A DNA stretch of 35,079 bases from Bacteroidota bacterium (GTDB lineage Bacteria > Bacteroidota > Bacteroidia > Bacteroidales > Prolixibacteraceae): the NCBI GenBank assembly GCA_029265715.1, contig JAJUGZ010000038.1, positions 1 to 35,079 on the forward strand, in the 5' to 3' direction. Made by a program: the position numbers and the translations under genes. A model generated the notes under the pieces. That model ran no database searches and was not told the origin of the DNA. It was given only the letters and a program-made list of their open reading frames with translations. Of the stretch, positions 1-10,283 are shown piece after piece. Every line of letters begins with the position of its first letter. The stretch's first letter is position 1.

Positions 1-18
1 AAATTTATTTTTTGCTTT

Positions 19-1752
<1,734 letters not shown>

Positions 1753-1808
1753 TCATAATAAAACAAACAGGGATGCAATACGAAAAAGCAAAAATTGAAG
1801 CTATGAAT

Positions 1809-1881
1809 AGTTTCCTACGGCGGCATTACCCGCATCAGGTTCATAGGGTATAATCTCAGCCTGAACTAGTAAGGCACCCCT
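1809..1881 (-). promoter_or_regulatory. TPP riboswitch (THI element)
   Basis: Read on the minus strand, the segment has the conserved THI-box blocks in order: GGGGTGCC, GCTGAGA, ACCC, then GAACCTGATGCGGGTAATGC and the closing CGTAGGAAA. This is the thiamine-pyrophosphate aptamer. It lies about 90 nt upstream of thiC, the usual target, and 13 nt downstream of a consensus promoter. Binding of TPP would be expected to lower thiC expression. No strong terminator follows the aptamer, so control of translation start is more likely than termination. Confidence 0.97.
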
Positions 1882-1893
1882 AAAATGTGACTG

Positions 1894-1927
1894 CAAAAGT
1901 AATCAGCATTTTTTTAATTAGAGCAAA
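1894..1927 (-). promoter_or_regulatory. Bacteroidota-type promoter of thiC
   Basis: On the minus strand TTTG (1927-1924) is followed after 22 bp by TACTTTTG (1901-1894), matching the Bacteroidota TTTG / TAnnTTTG promoter. Transcription would begin about 10 bases before the TPP aptamer, which fits a riboswitch leader. Confidence 0.7.
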
Positions 1928-1999
1928 ATCAGGAGTTTTTTTAGTTGTGGATATTTCGAATACCCCTTTGTCTGATTACCTAAGTACCTTTGTGAAAGA

Positions 2000-3010
2000 C
2001 TACAAATATGGCTCAACAATTTGTTTCAAGGCGGCTATCCATTGCGGCGAATCGTTCAGGCTTTCGACCATCTGAAGCGTTTCGCCCCCTTTCCGGAGAA
2101 ACAGTTCCTTGTACTCACAACCAATTTCGACAGTTGTTTCCAGACAATCGGCCACAAACGAAGGCGCTGCCACCAGCAATTTTTTTGCACCCAGACTGGC
2201 ACGGTTCATCAGGTTCTTATCGGTAAACGGGGTCATCCAATTACTCGACAAGCGCGACTGGAATGATACCGAGTAGCTTCCCTTTTTCAGGTTCAACAAG
2301 GCAGCCAGCCGGCGGACTGTCTCGTAGCATGTCGCCTTGTAACAAAAACGCCCGTGACCGGGAAGTGCCATTTCGCAGGTACAACTCTCGTGCGACACCT
2401 CCGGATGGTTTTTATCCAGATGACGGTTGGGCAAGCCATGAAAGGTGAAAATCAGATGATCGTACTCTTCCGGATTGTAGGAACGGATACGCTCGGCAAA
2501 TGCTTCCAGAAAGGCCGGATGATCGTAAAACTGGGAAATAAAATGCACCTCCGGAATAGTATTCCATTTCCGGACTTCATCCGAAACGGCCTGAATGGCC
2601 GTTCCGCTGGTCGAGGAAGCATATTGCGGAAATAACGGCAATACAATCAGCTTTTCAAAGCCACCTTTCCGGATCTGATCCAACACAGCCGAAATACCCG
2701 GGTTCCCATATCGCATAGCCAGAAAAACGCGGGCTTTACCAGCCAGCTGTTCTTCGAGTTGCTGCTGTACCCTGTTGCCAAAATACAGCAATGGCGATCC
2801 GTTTTCGGTCCATAAACGCTCATAAAGTTTGGTCGATTTCGGTGCCCGAAAGGGGACAATAATCAGATTAACCAATATCTTTTGTAAAACCAGTGGCAAA
2901 TCAATCACGCGCCGATCGTTCAAAAACTGAAACAGATAACGGCGAACGGCTTTTATGCGGGGCTCGTCGGGAGTCCCCACATTGATTAGGACAATGGCGG
3001 TTTTATTCAT
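2000..3010 (-). CDS. hemH: Ferrochelatase HemH
   Basis: HemH inserts Fe2+ into protoporphyrin IX, the last step of protoheme synthesis, at the cytosolic membrane face. The 336-residue protein carries the family blocks VLINVGTP near the N-terminus, YGNP at 101-104, FPQY at 127-130, FHGLP with the metal-site His at 191, SFQSR, and PSFVADCLET containing the conserved acidic residue. Length is normal for bacterial ferrochelatases. It is the last heme gene and is separated from hemF by almost 1 kb that holds R1 repeats, so it may be expressed from its own leader. A 48-codon reading frame ending in an ATGA overlap with the hemH start lies directly upstream (listed separately). The stop codon TAG lies about 75 bases from the thiC promoter, and no terminator hairpin is evident. 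Confidence 0.97.
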   Translation of the reverse strand: MNKTAIVLINVGTPDEPRIKAVRRYLFQFLNDRRVIDLPLVLQKILVNLIIVPFRAPKSTKLYERLWTENGSPLLYFGNRVQQQLEEQLAGKARVFLAMRYGNPGISAVLDQIRKGGFEKLIVLPLFPQYASSTSGTAIQAVSDEVRKWNTIPEVHFISQFYDHPAFLEAFAERIRSYNPEEYDHLIFTFHGLPNRHLDKNHPEVSHESCTCEMALPGHGRFCYKATCYETVRRLAALLNLKKGSYSVSFQSRLSSNWMTPFTDKNLMNRASLGAKKLLVAAPSFVADCLETTVEIGCEYKELFLRKGGETLQMVESLNDSPQWIAALKQIVEPYL

Positions 3011-3153
3011 AAGTAAATATTGTTGTTAAAATATTGAAATTTAGGTGTGTACTTATGGAACTCCATGCCATGAAACTTAGCTTCTCTAATAATATTTACA
3101 TAGCCTTTGGTGCCACCACCATAAATTTTATTACCGTAGCATGTTCGGTTCAT
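3007..3153 (-). CDS. Possible 48-aa leader ORF coupled to hemH
   Basis: An ATG at 3153-3151, exactly where the R1 repeat tail ends, opens a 48-codon frame whose TGA overlaps the hemH ATG (ATGA). The predicted peptide begins MNRTCYGNKIYGGGTKGY and is rich in Asn, Tyr, Lys and Gly. I recognise no family. In favour of a gene: an uninterrupted frame, a start at the same R1 junction used by eno and the MFS gene, and a 4-base overlap typical of translational coupling. Against: small size, AT-rich composition like non-coding DNA, and no recognisable domain. It could be a leader peptide, a remnant of a gene cut by the repeat, or chance. Confidence 0.3.
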   Translation of the reverse strand: MNRTCYGNKIYGGGTKGYVNIIREAKFHGMEFHKYTPKFQYFNNNIYL

Positions 3154-3567
3154 CTGTATAAATTTTCAATGTTGGTTCGTACAATTTTCGTAACAGCTTT
3201 TGCTTTTCAATAAAATTCGCACCGGTATGGAATTGAGCTTGCGAATCGGAGCGCAGCAAAGATCCACGCAGTGAAATCCGCGAAGCGAATAGCCAGTTAT
3301 ACATTCCCGGTTTGTGCGGACTTTAGCACACATGGCTATTCATCTGTTTATAATTTGGTTCTTAGTTGCCAGATAGAACTCGCCATTATAATCATGCCCC
3401 TGTGTATAAGACTAGCTCTCAGGCTCGTTTCATCCGTATAAATTTTCAAAGTTGTTTCTTGCAATTTTCGTATCTATTTCTGTTTTTCAAACTAGTTTCT
3501 CAACGAGATGGAATAGCCATTTGTACATTTTCGGTTGGTATGAGCTTGGGCACTATGGCTATTTCAT
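3151..3567 (-). repeat. R1 leader-repeat array upstream of hemH (three units)
   Basis: Three units in the order type 1 - type 2 - type 1. Unit A (3151-3343) has the tail and the right stem arm ATGGCTATTCATC (3332-3344), but its left side is split by a 57-bp insert (3234-3290). The degenerate type-2 unit (about 3341-3430) resembles the unit at 34845-34945 but has lost the palindrome. Unit B (3431-3567) has intact arms GATGGAATAGCCAT (3507-3520) and ATGGCTATTTCAT (3555-3567). Unit B is almost identical to the unit at the end of the window (34942-35079). In transcription direction each unit is stem, about 60 nt of conserved AT-rich sequence, then TTGAAAATTTATAC(A/G)(A/G)ATG. Confidence 0.85.
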
Positions 3568-3989
3568 GATTTTTTATCACTATCATCCGACTAACATGCA
3601 ATTTTTGAGATTTTAGTCTTTAATTGCATAATAATCAATTGTTACTGATTTTATTTAAATTTCAACATCTCGCTATTGCGCAATTGGGATAAAAGTTCCT
3701 GCACTACAACGCAACTGAATACCTGTGTCGAAAGTCATTCATAATCATTGATCGTCATTCATTGTGAGACCTAAGCCGTATTGATCAAGCTTATGAAACA
3801 GACTCGAATCCCCGGATTCTGAGCGGTCAACAATCATTAATCTAAGCCACCGACAGAGGGTTGATAAGAACAAAAAGCTTATCTAAACGACATTGACAAT
3901 GAATTATCAAATTCTGGTCTTGCTACTCGCGACTCATGCCCCGCAACTATTTTACATCAATCCATTCAGCCAGGTTTCCATTCAATACT
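3568..3989. other. Intergenic DNA between R1 array and hemF, no gene seen
   Basis: About 420 bases with no open frame of recognisable content on either strand, no tRNA fold and no clear terminator for hemF. A short direct repeat GTCATTCAT occurs twice near 3733 and 3754. The sequence separates hemF from hemH, which would normally be adjacent. It may be decayed DNA, but nothing identifies its source. Confidence 0.5.
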
Positions 3990-4898
3990 TTAGTGCTTCA
4001 ATCCTTCAAAGTTCACCCAGTCAATTCCCTTTTTCAGCAATTCCTGTGTTTGGAACTCGGGGCTCCCTTTCGCCGGATGATAATTGTAGGCCCACTCCAC
4101 TTCAGCAGGCAAACTAACCAAAATCGACTCGGTATTTCCTCCGGATTCGAGCCCGAACCGGGTACCTCGGTCATATATTAAATTAAACTCGACATACCGC
4201 CCACGACGCAGTTTTTGCCAGTGTTTTTGCTCCGGGGTAAACTCTTTGGAGGCATTGTCGTGCATCAGTTTTCCGTAAATAACCGGGTAGGCGTTGGCCA
4301 GATCTGCCGTCAGGCTGAGCATCATCTCAAAATCGTCATCTGTTTCAGGTTTTACCCGATCAAAAAAAATACCTCCGACGCCCCGTGTTTCCTGACGATG
4401 TGGCAGGTAAAAATAATCGTCGGCCCAAGCCTTCCAGTCGGCGTAAAACGAGTCGCCGTACGAGTCGCAAATTTCCTTGATTGATTCGTGAAACCAGCGC
4501 GCTTCGGCCAGATTGATGTAAGTTGGGGTTAAATCAATACCTCCGCCAAACCAGGCTACGCCGCTATCGAGACTGAAATAACGAACATTCATGTGAATGG
4601 TTGGCACAAACGGATTGGCCGCATGGATGATCGAAGAAATTCCGGCGACAGCATACGCATCAGCCTTTTCGCCCAGAAGCCGTTCCATGGTTGGCGTAAA
4701 CTTGCCCCGAACGTACGAAAAATTCACCCCCGCTTTTTCGATAATTGCCCCGTGTTGCATTACATTGGTCAGGCCGCCCCCGATCTCGCGATGCCACTCG
4801 TTTTCTATAAATTTTCCCTTACCATCGGCAATTTCCAGCGTGCGGCAAATACTTTGCTGCAACTGGCTGTACAATTCGGCGACCTGTTCTGTTTTCAT
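3990..4898 (-). CDS. hemF: Oxygen-dependent coproporphyrinogen III oxidase HemF
   Basis: HemF oxidatively decarboxylates coproporphyrinogen III to protoporphyrinogen IX using O2, without cofactor. The 302-residue protein has the whole set of family motifs: the conserved His at 92 and 102 (IHMNVRYF), WFGGGIDLTPTY at 116-127, HRQETRGVGGIFFD at 167-180, and YVEFNLIYDRGTRFGL at 235-250. Length is typical. It lies 35 bases after hemG and is the last gene of the contiguous heme block. Because HemN, the oxygen-independent enzyme for the same step, is encoded two genes earlier, the organism can probably make heme both with and without oxygen. Confidence 0.98.
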   Translation of the reverse strand: MKTEQVAELYSQLQQSICRTLEIADGKGKFIENEWHREIGGGLTNVMQHGAIIEKAGVNFSYVRGKFTPTMERLLGEKADAYAVAGISSIIHAANPFVPTIHMNVRYFSLDSGVAWFGGGIDLTPTYINLAEARWFHESIKEICDSYGDSFYADWKAWADDYFYLPHRQETRGVGGIFFDRVKPETDDDFEMMLSLTADLANAYPVIYGKLMHDNASKEFTPEQKHWQKLRRGRYVEFNLIYDRGTRFGLESGGNTESILVSLPAEVEWAYNYHPAKGSPEFQTQELLKKGIDWVNFEGLKH

Positions 4899-4933
4899 AA
4901 TCGAGGTTTCTTTAGAGTTGTTCGTTTTTTGCT

Positions 4934-6316
4934 TTACCCAACGCCAGCTAACTGTGTGGCAATCATTCGCCCCTGCTTAATCCGGTCGGCCATCCCGATT
5001 CCATCTCGGATATTTCCGGCCAGGATTAACCCCGGATATTTTTCCTGTAACGCTTCAATCATCTCCAGCCTGATCCCGGTATCTTCGCCGTATTGCGGAA
5101 TCGCTCTTTTGTAGCGATAGATCTGAACCATGTCCGGACTAAACCCACGTTTCAGCCCCATCATCCAGACAAACTCTTTTTCGAGTGTTGCCAATAAATC
5201 CTCATCACTCATTCCGTATATCTCCGGACGTTTAATCCCGCCCATAAAGACCGAGATCAGGGCGCCATCTTCCGGGGCTCGTTGCTTGAAAAACGATGAT
5301 GTAAATAACGCCCCAAGAAAGTTTTTGTTCTCTTTGGTCGGAACTAACCCTCCAAAAGCATTGAGGTTCATACCCCGCCAGTGTTTAAACCCGAGGATAA
5401 CCTGGACCACCGGGGCATATTTCATATCGCGGAACGGAGCAACCTCTGTTTCGGTCAGGAACGGATACAACCCGGGGAAAACATATCCGCCTACGGTTGA
5501 TGCAACACAGGGGGCAGTTACCGCCAGTGGCTCGCCTCCCATGCTGGCTTTCAGGGTATATTGCCCATTATCTGGTGTTATCGTAATTTCTGAGCAATTC
5601 AGGACGATATTCTCCCGGCCCACCGAATCGGCCAAGGCATTAATCAGGCTCCCAAGCCCGCCTTCGGCCGAAAAAACCTCACGGGTTGCCTTTTTCGTGC
5701 ACTCATCCCTGGGCTGTTTCGCTTTCTGGATAGCGCCACGCACAAAGCTTCCGTAATCCTGCTCGAGCTGGTACAATTTGGGAAGCGCGTAACGCGGCAC
5801 CAGATAGCGCGGGTCGCCGGCATACACGCCGGAAACAAACGGATCGACGGCATAATCGAGAAAACTGCGACCCAGCCGGCGTTTTACCATTTCCGACAAA
5901 TGTTCGTTCGGATTAGTTCCTTTTTTTCGGAAAGGTTCGCCCAAAATCCGAAATTTGTCTTTCAGGGTAAAAAGCGGTGTAAAAACAGCGCTGATTGGTC
6001 CTGAAGGCAAAGCATGCCAGCGACCACCTTTCCAGATCAGCCGTCGTTTAGCATCCGGATTGGCAATTTCGAGCGTGCATCTTCCGGCAAGTTCTTCGAA
6101 TAACTCGACCACTTCCGGATTCCCAACCACACCTGTATTCGGTCCGGCTTCATAAACAAATCCCTGCTCCCGGAAGGTACGGATTACACCTCCCACGTGC
6201 CCGGCTTTTTCAACAATCCGAAACGGAATTCCCGCTTTTTTTAGATAAAAAGCAGTCGTCAGCCCGGTCAGTCCGGCACCAATAATTAATACCTCCGTTT
6301 TTATTGGTTCGTGCAT
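4934..6316 (-). CDS. hemG: Protoporphyrinogen oxidase, HemY/HemG-type flavoprotein
   Basis: This FAD enzyme oxidises protoporphyrinogen IX to protoporphyrin IX, the substrate of HemH. The 460-residue protein begins with a dinucleotide-binding fold (VLIIGAGLTGLTTAFYLKKAG, glycines 13, 15, 18, with an acidic residue ending the second strand) and ends with the family's LAGNIRDGIGMADRIKQG block, where FAD binding is completed. It is the multidomain HemY family, often annotated hemG in Bacteroidota, not the small flavodoxin-like HemG of E. coli. It starts 3 bases after the hemN stop codon, so the two are tightly coupled. The related Gram-positive enzymes act on coproporphyrinogen, but no HemQ is present and hemF, hemN and hemH all are, which favours the protoporphyrin route. 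Confidence 0.95.
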   Translation of the reverse strand: MHEPIKTEVLIIGAGLTGLTTAFYLKKAGIPFRIVEKAGHVGGVIRTFREQGFVYEAGPNTGVVGNPEVVELFEELAGRCTLEIANPDAKRRLIWKGGRWHALPSGPISAVFTPLFTLKDKFRILGEPFRKKGTNPNEHLSEMVKRRLGRSFLDYAVDPFVSGVYAGDPRYLVPRYALPKLYQLEQDYGSFVRGAIQKAKQPRDECTKKATREVFSAEGGLGSLINALADSVGRENIVLNCSEITITPDNGQYTLKASMGGEPLAVTAPCVASTVGGYVFPGLYPFLTETEVAPFRDMKYAPVVQVILGFKHWRGMNLNAFGGLVPTKENKNFLGALFTSSFFKQRAPEDGALISVFMGGIKRPEIYGMSDEDLLATLEKEFVWMMGLKRGFSPDMVQIYRYKRAIPQYGEDTGIRLEMIEALQEKYPGLILAGNIRDGIGMADRIKQGRMIATQLAGVG

Positions 6317-6319
6317 ACG

Positions 6320-7696
6320 TTAAACTGGTTTTGAAAAATTTTTCTGCGCCGTCCCAATCAAAGGGTCGAACGCAGCTGCCACATTCCGGATGAACAATGC
6401 CCCCCTGGCAGTCACTTCAATATTTTCGCCTGAATAGCGGATAAGCCCGTCCGCCTCCAGCTGTTTGATCAATTCAGGTCTGTTGGCCACTTTTTGTCTG
6501 ACTTCGCCGGAAGAAAGCCCAAGCCGTTCACCCAGTTCGCCCCACATAAGCCGTTCATTGCACATTAGTTCCGTAATCACCTCACGAACTACCACTTCCT
6601 GATCATTCAGAGCATAACCTTTAATGGTTGTCAACTGACCTTCGCCAATCATCCGAATGTACTCGTCGATCGATTTGGTATTTTGCGCATACACCCGTTC
6701 CAGCTGACTAATGCCGGTTACGCCAAAGGCATACACTTGTCCGGTTGTCCGTCGGGTGCAATACCCTTGAAAGTTCCGGTGCAACTGATGATTTCGCCGG
6801 GCCTGGCTCAACTCGTCGCCGGCCAGTGCATAATGATCCATCCCGATTGTTTCGTAACCGTTTTCGGTTAACAGTCGAAACGCTGTTTCAAACATACGAA
6901 TCTTTTCGTTACTATCCGGAAGCCCAACTTCCTCCAGTTTTTTCTGAATCTTGCTGACCCATGGCACATGTGCATACGAAAAAGTCACTAGCCGATCGGG
7001 TTTCAATTCAATAGCCTTCCTGATAGTTTCGCCAAAATTAGAGGCTGTTTGATGGGGTAATCCGTAAATAAAATCAAGATTTATGGCCATATCATCACGA
7101 CCATCTTTCAGAAAAGCGATCATCTCATTCAGGGGCATAGTAGCCTGATCGCGGTTGACGGCGAGCAAAACATCCGGGTTAAAATCCTGTATGCCCAGGC
7201 TGAACCGGTTAAAACCAGCGCTTTTCAATTCGGTCATCGAATTTTTGTCCAGATAAGCCGGATTCACTTCGACAGCAATCTCAGGCTGGTCGATAAACTG
7301 AAACGTCGAGAATAACAAATCATTAAGTTCTTTCAGGTAACGGGCCGGAATGGCATTGGGAGTACCGCCGCCATAATGTATCTGGGAGACCTTCCGGCTT
7401 TTATCCAGGTGTTGCGAAATAAATTTAACCTCCAGGGCCAGTGCCTTCATATAAGCATCAACCACTTCGTCCTTCCGGATTGCATAGGAATTACATCCGC
7501 AGAAATAACACATCTTCAGACAAAACGGAATATGAAAATAGAGCGAGATATTTTGCGGCGCCCACTTATTCGATTCTTCAACAGCTTTCAAATAATCGGC
7601 AGCCGTAAAAGCCTCTGTAAAAAAGTTAGCCGGTGGATAACTGGTATACCGCGGAACAGGCGTATTGTATTTTTCGAGTAAAGATTTGCTTGTCAT
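6320..7696 (-). CDS. hemN: Oxygen-independent coproporphyrinogen III dehydrogenase HemN
   Basis: HemN is a radical-SAM enzyme that decarboxylates coproporphyrinogen III without oxygen. The 458-residue protein has the N-terminal motif RYTSYPPANFF, the cluster motif C59-x3-C63-x2-C66 followed by G and C68, typical of true HemN, and the downstream YGGGTPN and VEVNPAYL blocks. The full length and the four-cysteine motif separate it from the shorter HemW heme chaperones. It lies 79 bases after hemE and 3 bases before hemG. A C-terminal HemN domain (about 370-450) is present. Confidence 0.97.
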   Translation of the reverse strand: MTSKSLLEKYNTPVPRYTSYPPANFFTEAFTAADYLKAVEESNKWAPQNISLYFHIPFCLKMCYFCGCNSYAIRKDEVVDAYMKALALEVKFISQHLDKSRKVSQIHYGGGTPNAIPARYLKELNDLLFSTFQFIDQPEIAVEVNPAYLDKNSMTELKSAGFNRFSLGIQDFNPDVLLAVNRDQATMPLNEMIAFLKDGRDDMAINLDFIYGLPHQTASNFGETIRKAIELKPDRLVTFSYAHVPWVSKIQKKLEEVGLPDSNEKIRMFETAFRLLTENGYETIGMDHYALAGDELSQARRNHQLHRNFQGYCTRRTTGQVYAFGVTGISQLERVYAQNTKSIDEYIRMIGEGQLTTIKGYALNDQEVVVREVITELMCNERLMWGELGERLGLSSGEVRQKVANRPELIKQLEADGLIRYSGENIEVTARGALFIRNVAAAFDPLIGTAQKNFSKPV

Positions 7697-7775
7697 CTTA
7701 CGTAAATAAAGGACACATTATAATTTCGACGGACAAAACATCAGACCGCTAATCATTAATCATCAATCAGCCAGA

Positions 7776-8810
7776 TCATTTTCTTCCCCAGTCAACCCGC
7801 TTTACCCAATCGGCTAAAAAACGGGCATTTTCAAAAGAGATTCCAGGCATAAATCCATGCCCCAGGTTGAAGATCCAGTCGGTATTTCCCTTACCAAAAG
7901 CGATATACGGCTGTAATTGTTTTTCGATTTCCTGCTGAGAGGCAAACAGCAAGCGCGGATCGACATTGCCCTGCAGCCCAATGGCCGGATGTACCAGCCG
8001 GCGGGCTGTTTCAAGCGGAGTTTGCCAGTCGATACTTAAAAAGTCACAGTCATCCGGGGCTATTTCGGCAATTCCGGTTCCCAATCCCTTCGGGAAAAAG
8101 ATAAACGGGACACCCTCATTCCTGACCGAGGCTGCAATTTTCCTGACCGCAGGCATGAAAACCTCGCGATACATCGAGAAGGGAACCAGTCCGGCATGCG
8201 TATCAAAAAGCTGAAAAACCTCGATACCGTGTTTTATTTGCTCTTTCGCATAAACGATCGAGAGATCGGTCACGGCATCAACCAATTCGCGGGTTGCCTC
8301 CGGATTTTCATACAGAAACCGGGTTGCCTCCGGAAATTCGCCTTTGCGCCCCAGTCCCTGCAGCATAAAAAGCAAGACTGTAAGCGGCGCTCCGCAAAAA
8401 CCGATGAGCGGAGTTCCGTCGGGCCGTATTTTGATAATTTGATCAATAACTTCGTAAATGTAGCTTAATCTGGAAGGATTGGGATTTAACCCGGCAAGTG
8501 GATCATCCCGGAAAGCCAGTGGTTTTTGAAACACCGGGCCGTCGTCGGTAAAATCGAGCCCCATTCCTAACGCATGAGGGACCACCAAAATATCGGAAAA
8601 CAAAATGGCGGCATCGACACCCAGATCGTAAACCGGAAGCAAAGTCACTTCAGCGGCCACCTCGGGCTTTTGCATCATTTGCCAAAACGTATAACTTTCT
8701 TTTATTTTCAGGTACGATGGTAAAACACGGCCGGCCTGCCTCATAAACCAGAAAGGCGGCCGGTCGGTTGATTCTCCCCTCAATGTTTTTAATAAGATTG
8801 AATTGTTCAA
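7776..8810 (-). CDS. hemE: Uroporphyrinogen decarboxylase HemE
   Basis: HemE removes four acetate carboxyls from uroporphyrinogen III to give coproporphyrinogen III in the cytosol. The 344-residue protein has the N-terminal signature RPPFWFMRQAGRVLPSY (17-33) with the substrate-binding arginines, the GFCGAPLTVLLFMLQGLG block, and the C-terminal FNLGHGFMPGISFENARFL. In most homologues the first block reads P-x-W-x-M-R-Q-A-G-R, here P-F-W-F-M-R-Q-A-G-R. Length is normal. It begins 27 bases after the stop codon of the secreted protein gene upstream. Confidence 0.98.
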   Translation of the reverse strand: MNNSILLKTLRGESTDRPPFWFMRQAGRVLPSYLKIKESYTFWQMMQKPEVAAEVTLLPVYDLGVDAAILFSDILVVPHALGMGLDFTDDGPVFQKPLAFRDDPLAGLNPNPSRLSYIYEVIDQIIKIRPDGTPLIGFCGAPLTVLLFMLQGLGRKGEFPEATRFLYENPEATRELVDAVTDLSIVYAKEQIKHGIEVFQLFDTHAGLVPFSMYREVFMPAVRKIAASVRNEGVPFIFFPKGLGTGIAEIAPDDCDFLSIDWQTPLETARRLVHPAIGLQGNVDPRLLFASQQEIEKQLQPYIAFGKGNTDWIFNLGHGFMPGISFENARFLADWVKRVDWGRK

Positions 8811-8837
8811 CGTATATCGGGTATTAGTTTATTCCAA

Positions 8838-10085
8838 TTATTCACCTCTTCTCCGTTCCCTGGCCGGCTCTTTCTTTTCCGACTTTCCTGATGTCGAATC
8901 AGGTTTCCGCGAACTACTGCTCCGTTGTTTCACTTCTTTGCCCGAGCGATCTGACCGGGTTACTGTCGAAGACTTTTCTCTGGACACTGAACCACGGTTG
9001 GCCGGCTCAACCCGCTGGCTGCTCCGGTCAGGAGTAGTAACTGAACGCTTTTCATACGATCCGCGGTCATATTCCCGTTTCTGTTGAACTTGATTACTCC
9101 TGTCGTATTCCCGTTGCTGAGGCTGGTCGCTCCGGTTGTATTCGCGTTTCGGTATTTGATTGTTTCTGTTGTATTCCTGGTTTTGTGGCCGACCTAAAGG
9201 TTCGGTTGTAGCCGGACGACGGTATTCGCGAGGCGCTTGTCTGCTTTCTACCCTTCCGGATCCATCGTTAGGACTGTTTGTGCGAACTCTGCTTTGACCT
9301 GGTGCAGAAGTAGACCGCCGAGGTTCCTGGAAACGATCTGGCCGCCTGTCGCCCAACTCATTTCGGTTGGTCATTCCGGGGTTTCTTCGTTCAAACGATC
9401 TGTCGGGATGCCGGTTGGCATAGTCGTTTCTGTAAACATGATTGTACCGATCGCCCGAAAAATAAGTGTTTCGGGTTGTCGTCCGGTGATACGTATTATG
9501 CACATTGATATTCACATACACGTTCCGCTGATAGCGGATGGTCGGATACGGCCGATAACGGTAGTACCATCTAGGATAATAGCCCCAGTAATAAGGTGAA
9601 TGCCATACATGATATCTCGGGCCCCAGAAGAATGAGAAAATAACCGGGGGCCGTACATAAACCGGTTCGATGATAAAATTGGCCCCGTAAATGTAAGCGT
9701 TGCCAACTACCTGAACCCGGCAGTTCCCGCCGTTTATCCGTTCAATCTCGATTGTAGCCACATCCTGATAAACATCGCGGTCCAGTACCGCCTGAATAAC
9801 AACCAATGATCCGCGCTCGTCGGTCGATTCAACCACGCGCAGGTAATCAACGTAACCATCCCGGTTCAGGTCAAGGTTTGAGATACGGAGTTCCGGGTCG
9901 TTCAGCCGATATTCAAAATCTTCCAAATCTTTTGATTCTCCGAAAATAGAAGCAACGGCATCGAGGTCCAGATTATCACTGATATCGTTGCTCATGGCCC
10001 GTGTTGTGATAACCACCCGTTGGGCTTCCAGGTTAAAAAAGCAGGTGGTTAACACGAAAATTAAGATTCCAATTTTTGTTTTCAT
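8838..10085 (-). CDS. Secreted EF-hand and basic low-complexity protein of unknown function
   Basis: I do not recognise a characterised family. The 415-residue protein starts with a Sec signal (hydrophobic 4-17, likely cleavage near A21-Q22). A DxNxDGxxD calcium-binding loop sits at 72-80. Residues 140-215 are very rich in Tyr, Trp, Arg and Pro. From about 215 the chain is basic, charged and probably disordered, with four imperfect 11-13-residue repeats of the type REYNRSDQPQQ at 303-340, and it ends in a Lys/Arg/Ser-rich tail. It is inserted between hemL and hemE, 198 bases after hemL and 27 before hemE, so it is probably co-transcribed. Export to the periplasm or envelope is inferred from the signal peptide. 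A link to heme rests only on position. Confidence 0.85.
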   Translation of the reverse strand: MKTKIGILIFVLTTCFFNLEAQRVVITTRAMSNDISDNLDLDAVASIFGESKDLEDFEYRLNDPELRISNLDLNRDGYVDYLRVVESTDERGSLVVIQAVLDRDVYQDVATIEIERINGGNCRVQVVGNAYIYGANFIIEPVYVRPPVIFSFFWGPRYHVWHSPYYWGYYPRWYYRYRPYPTIRYQRNVYVNINVHNTYHRTTTRNTYFSGDRYNHVYRNDYANRHPDRSFERRNPGMTNRNELGDRRPDRFQEPRRSTSAPGQSRVRTNSPNDGSGRVESRQAPREYRRPATTEPLGRPQNQEYNRNNQIPKREYNRSDQPQQREYDRSNQVQQKREYDRGSYEKRSVTTPDRSSQRVEPANRGSVSREKSSTVTRSDRSGKEVKQRSSSSRKPDSTSGKSEKKEPARERRRGE

Positions 10086-10283
10086 GATCGTATGTTTTAA
10101 TTGTTTTCCGGTTCAGCTGATTTTTTGTTTTTAGTTCCCATCAGCACTGATATTACGGCAAAAAATCTGCCAGACTTTCTTCAGAAACCCAAACAATTAA
10201 TAATCAATCAATTCAATTTAAAATCTTTGTATACCCGTACGCTTATTTTATCAGAATAGAAAAATAAAATCCCAAAAGGCTTC

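Noticed and set aside
3366-3569. A 67-codon plus-strand frame across the R1 array
   Set aside because: It is made of repeat sequence, runs antisense to the element, and the same sequence near eno does not keep it.
3780-3840. Possible tRNA, from a T-arm-like ACTCGAATCCCCGG
   Set aside because: No acceptor stem, D-arm or anticodon arm could be formed around it.
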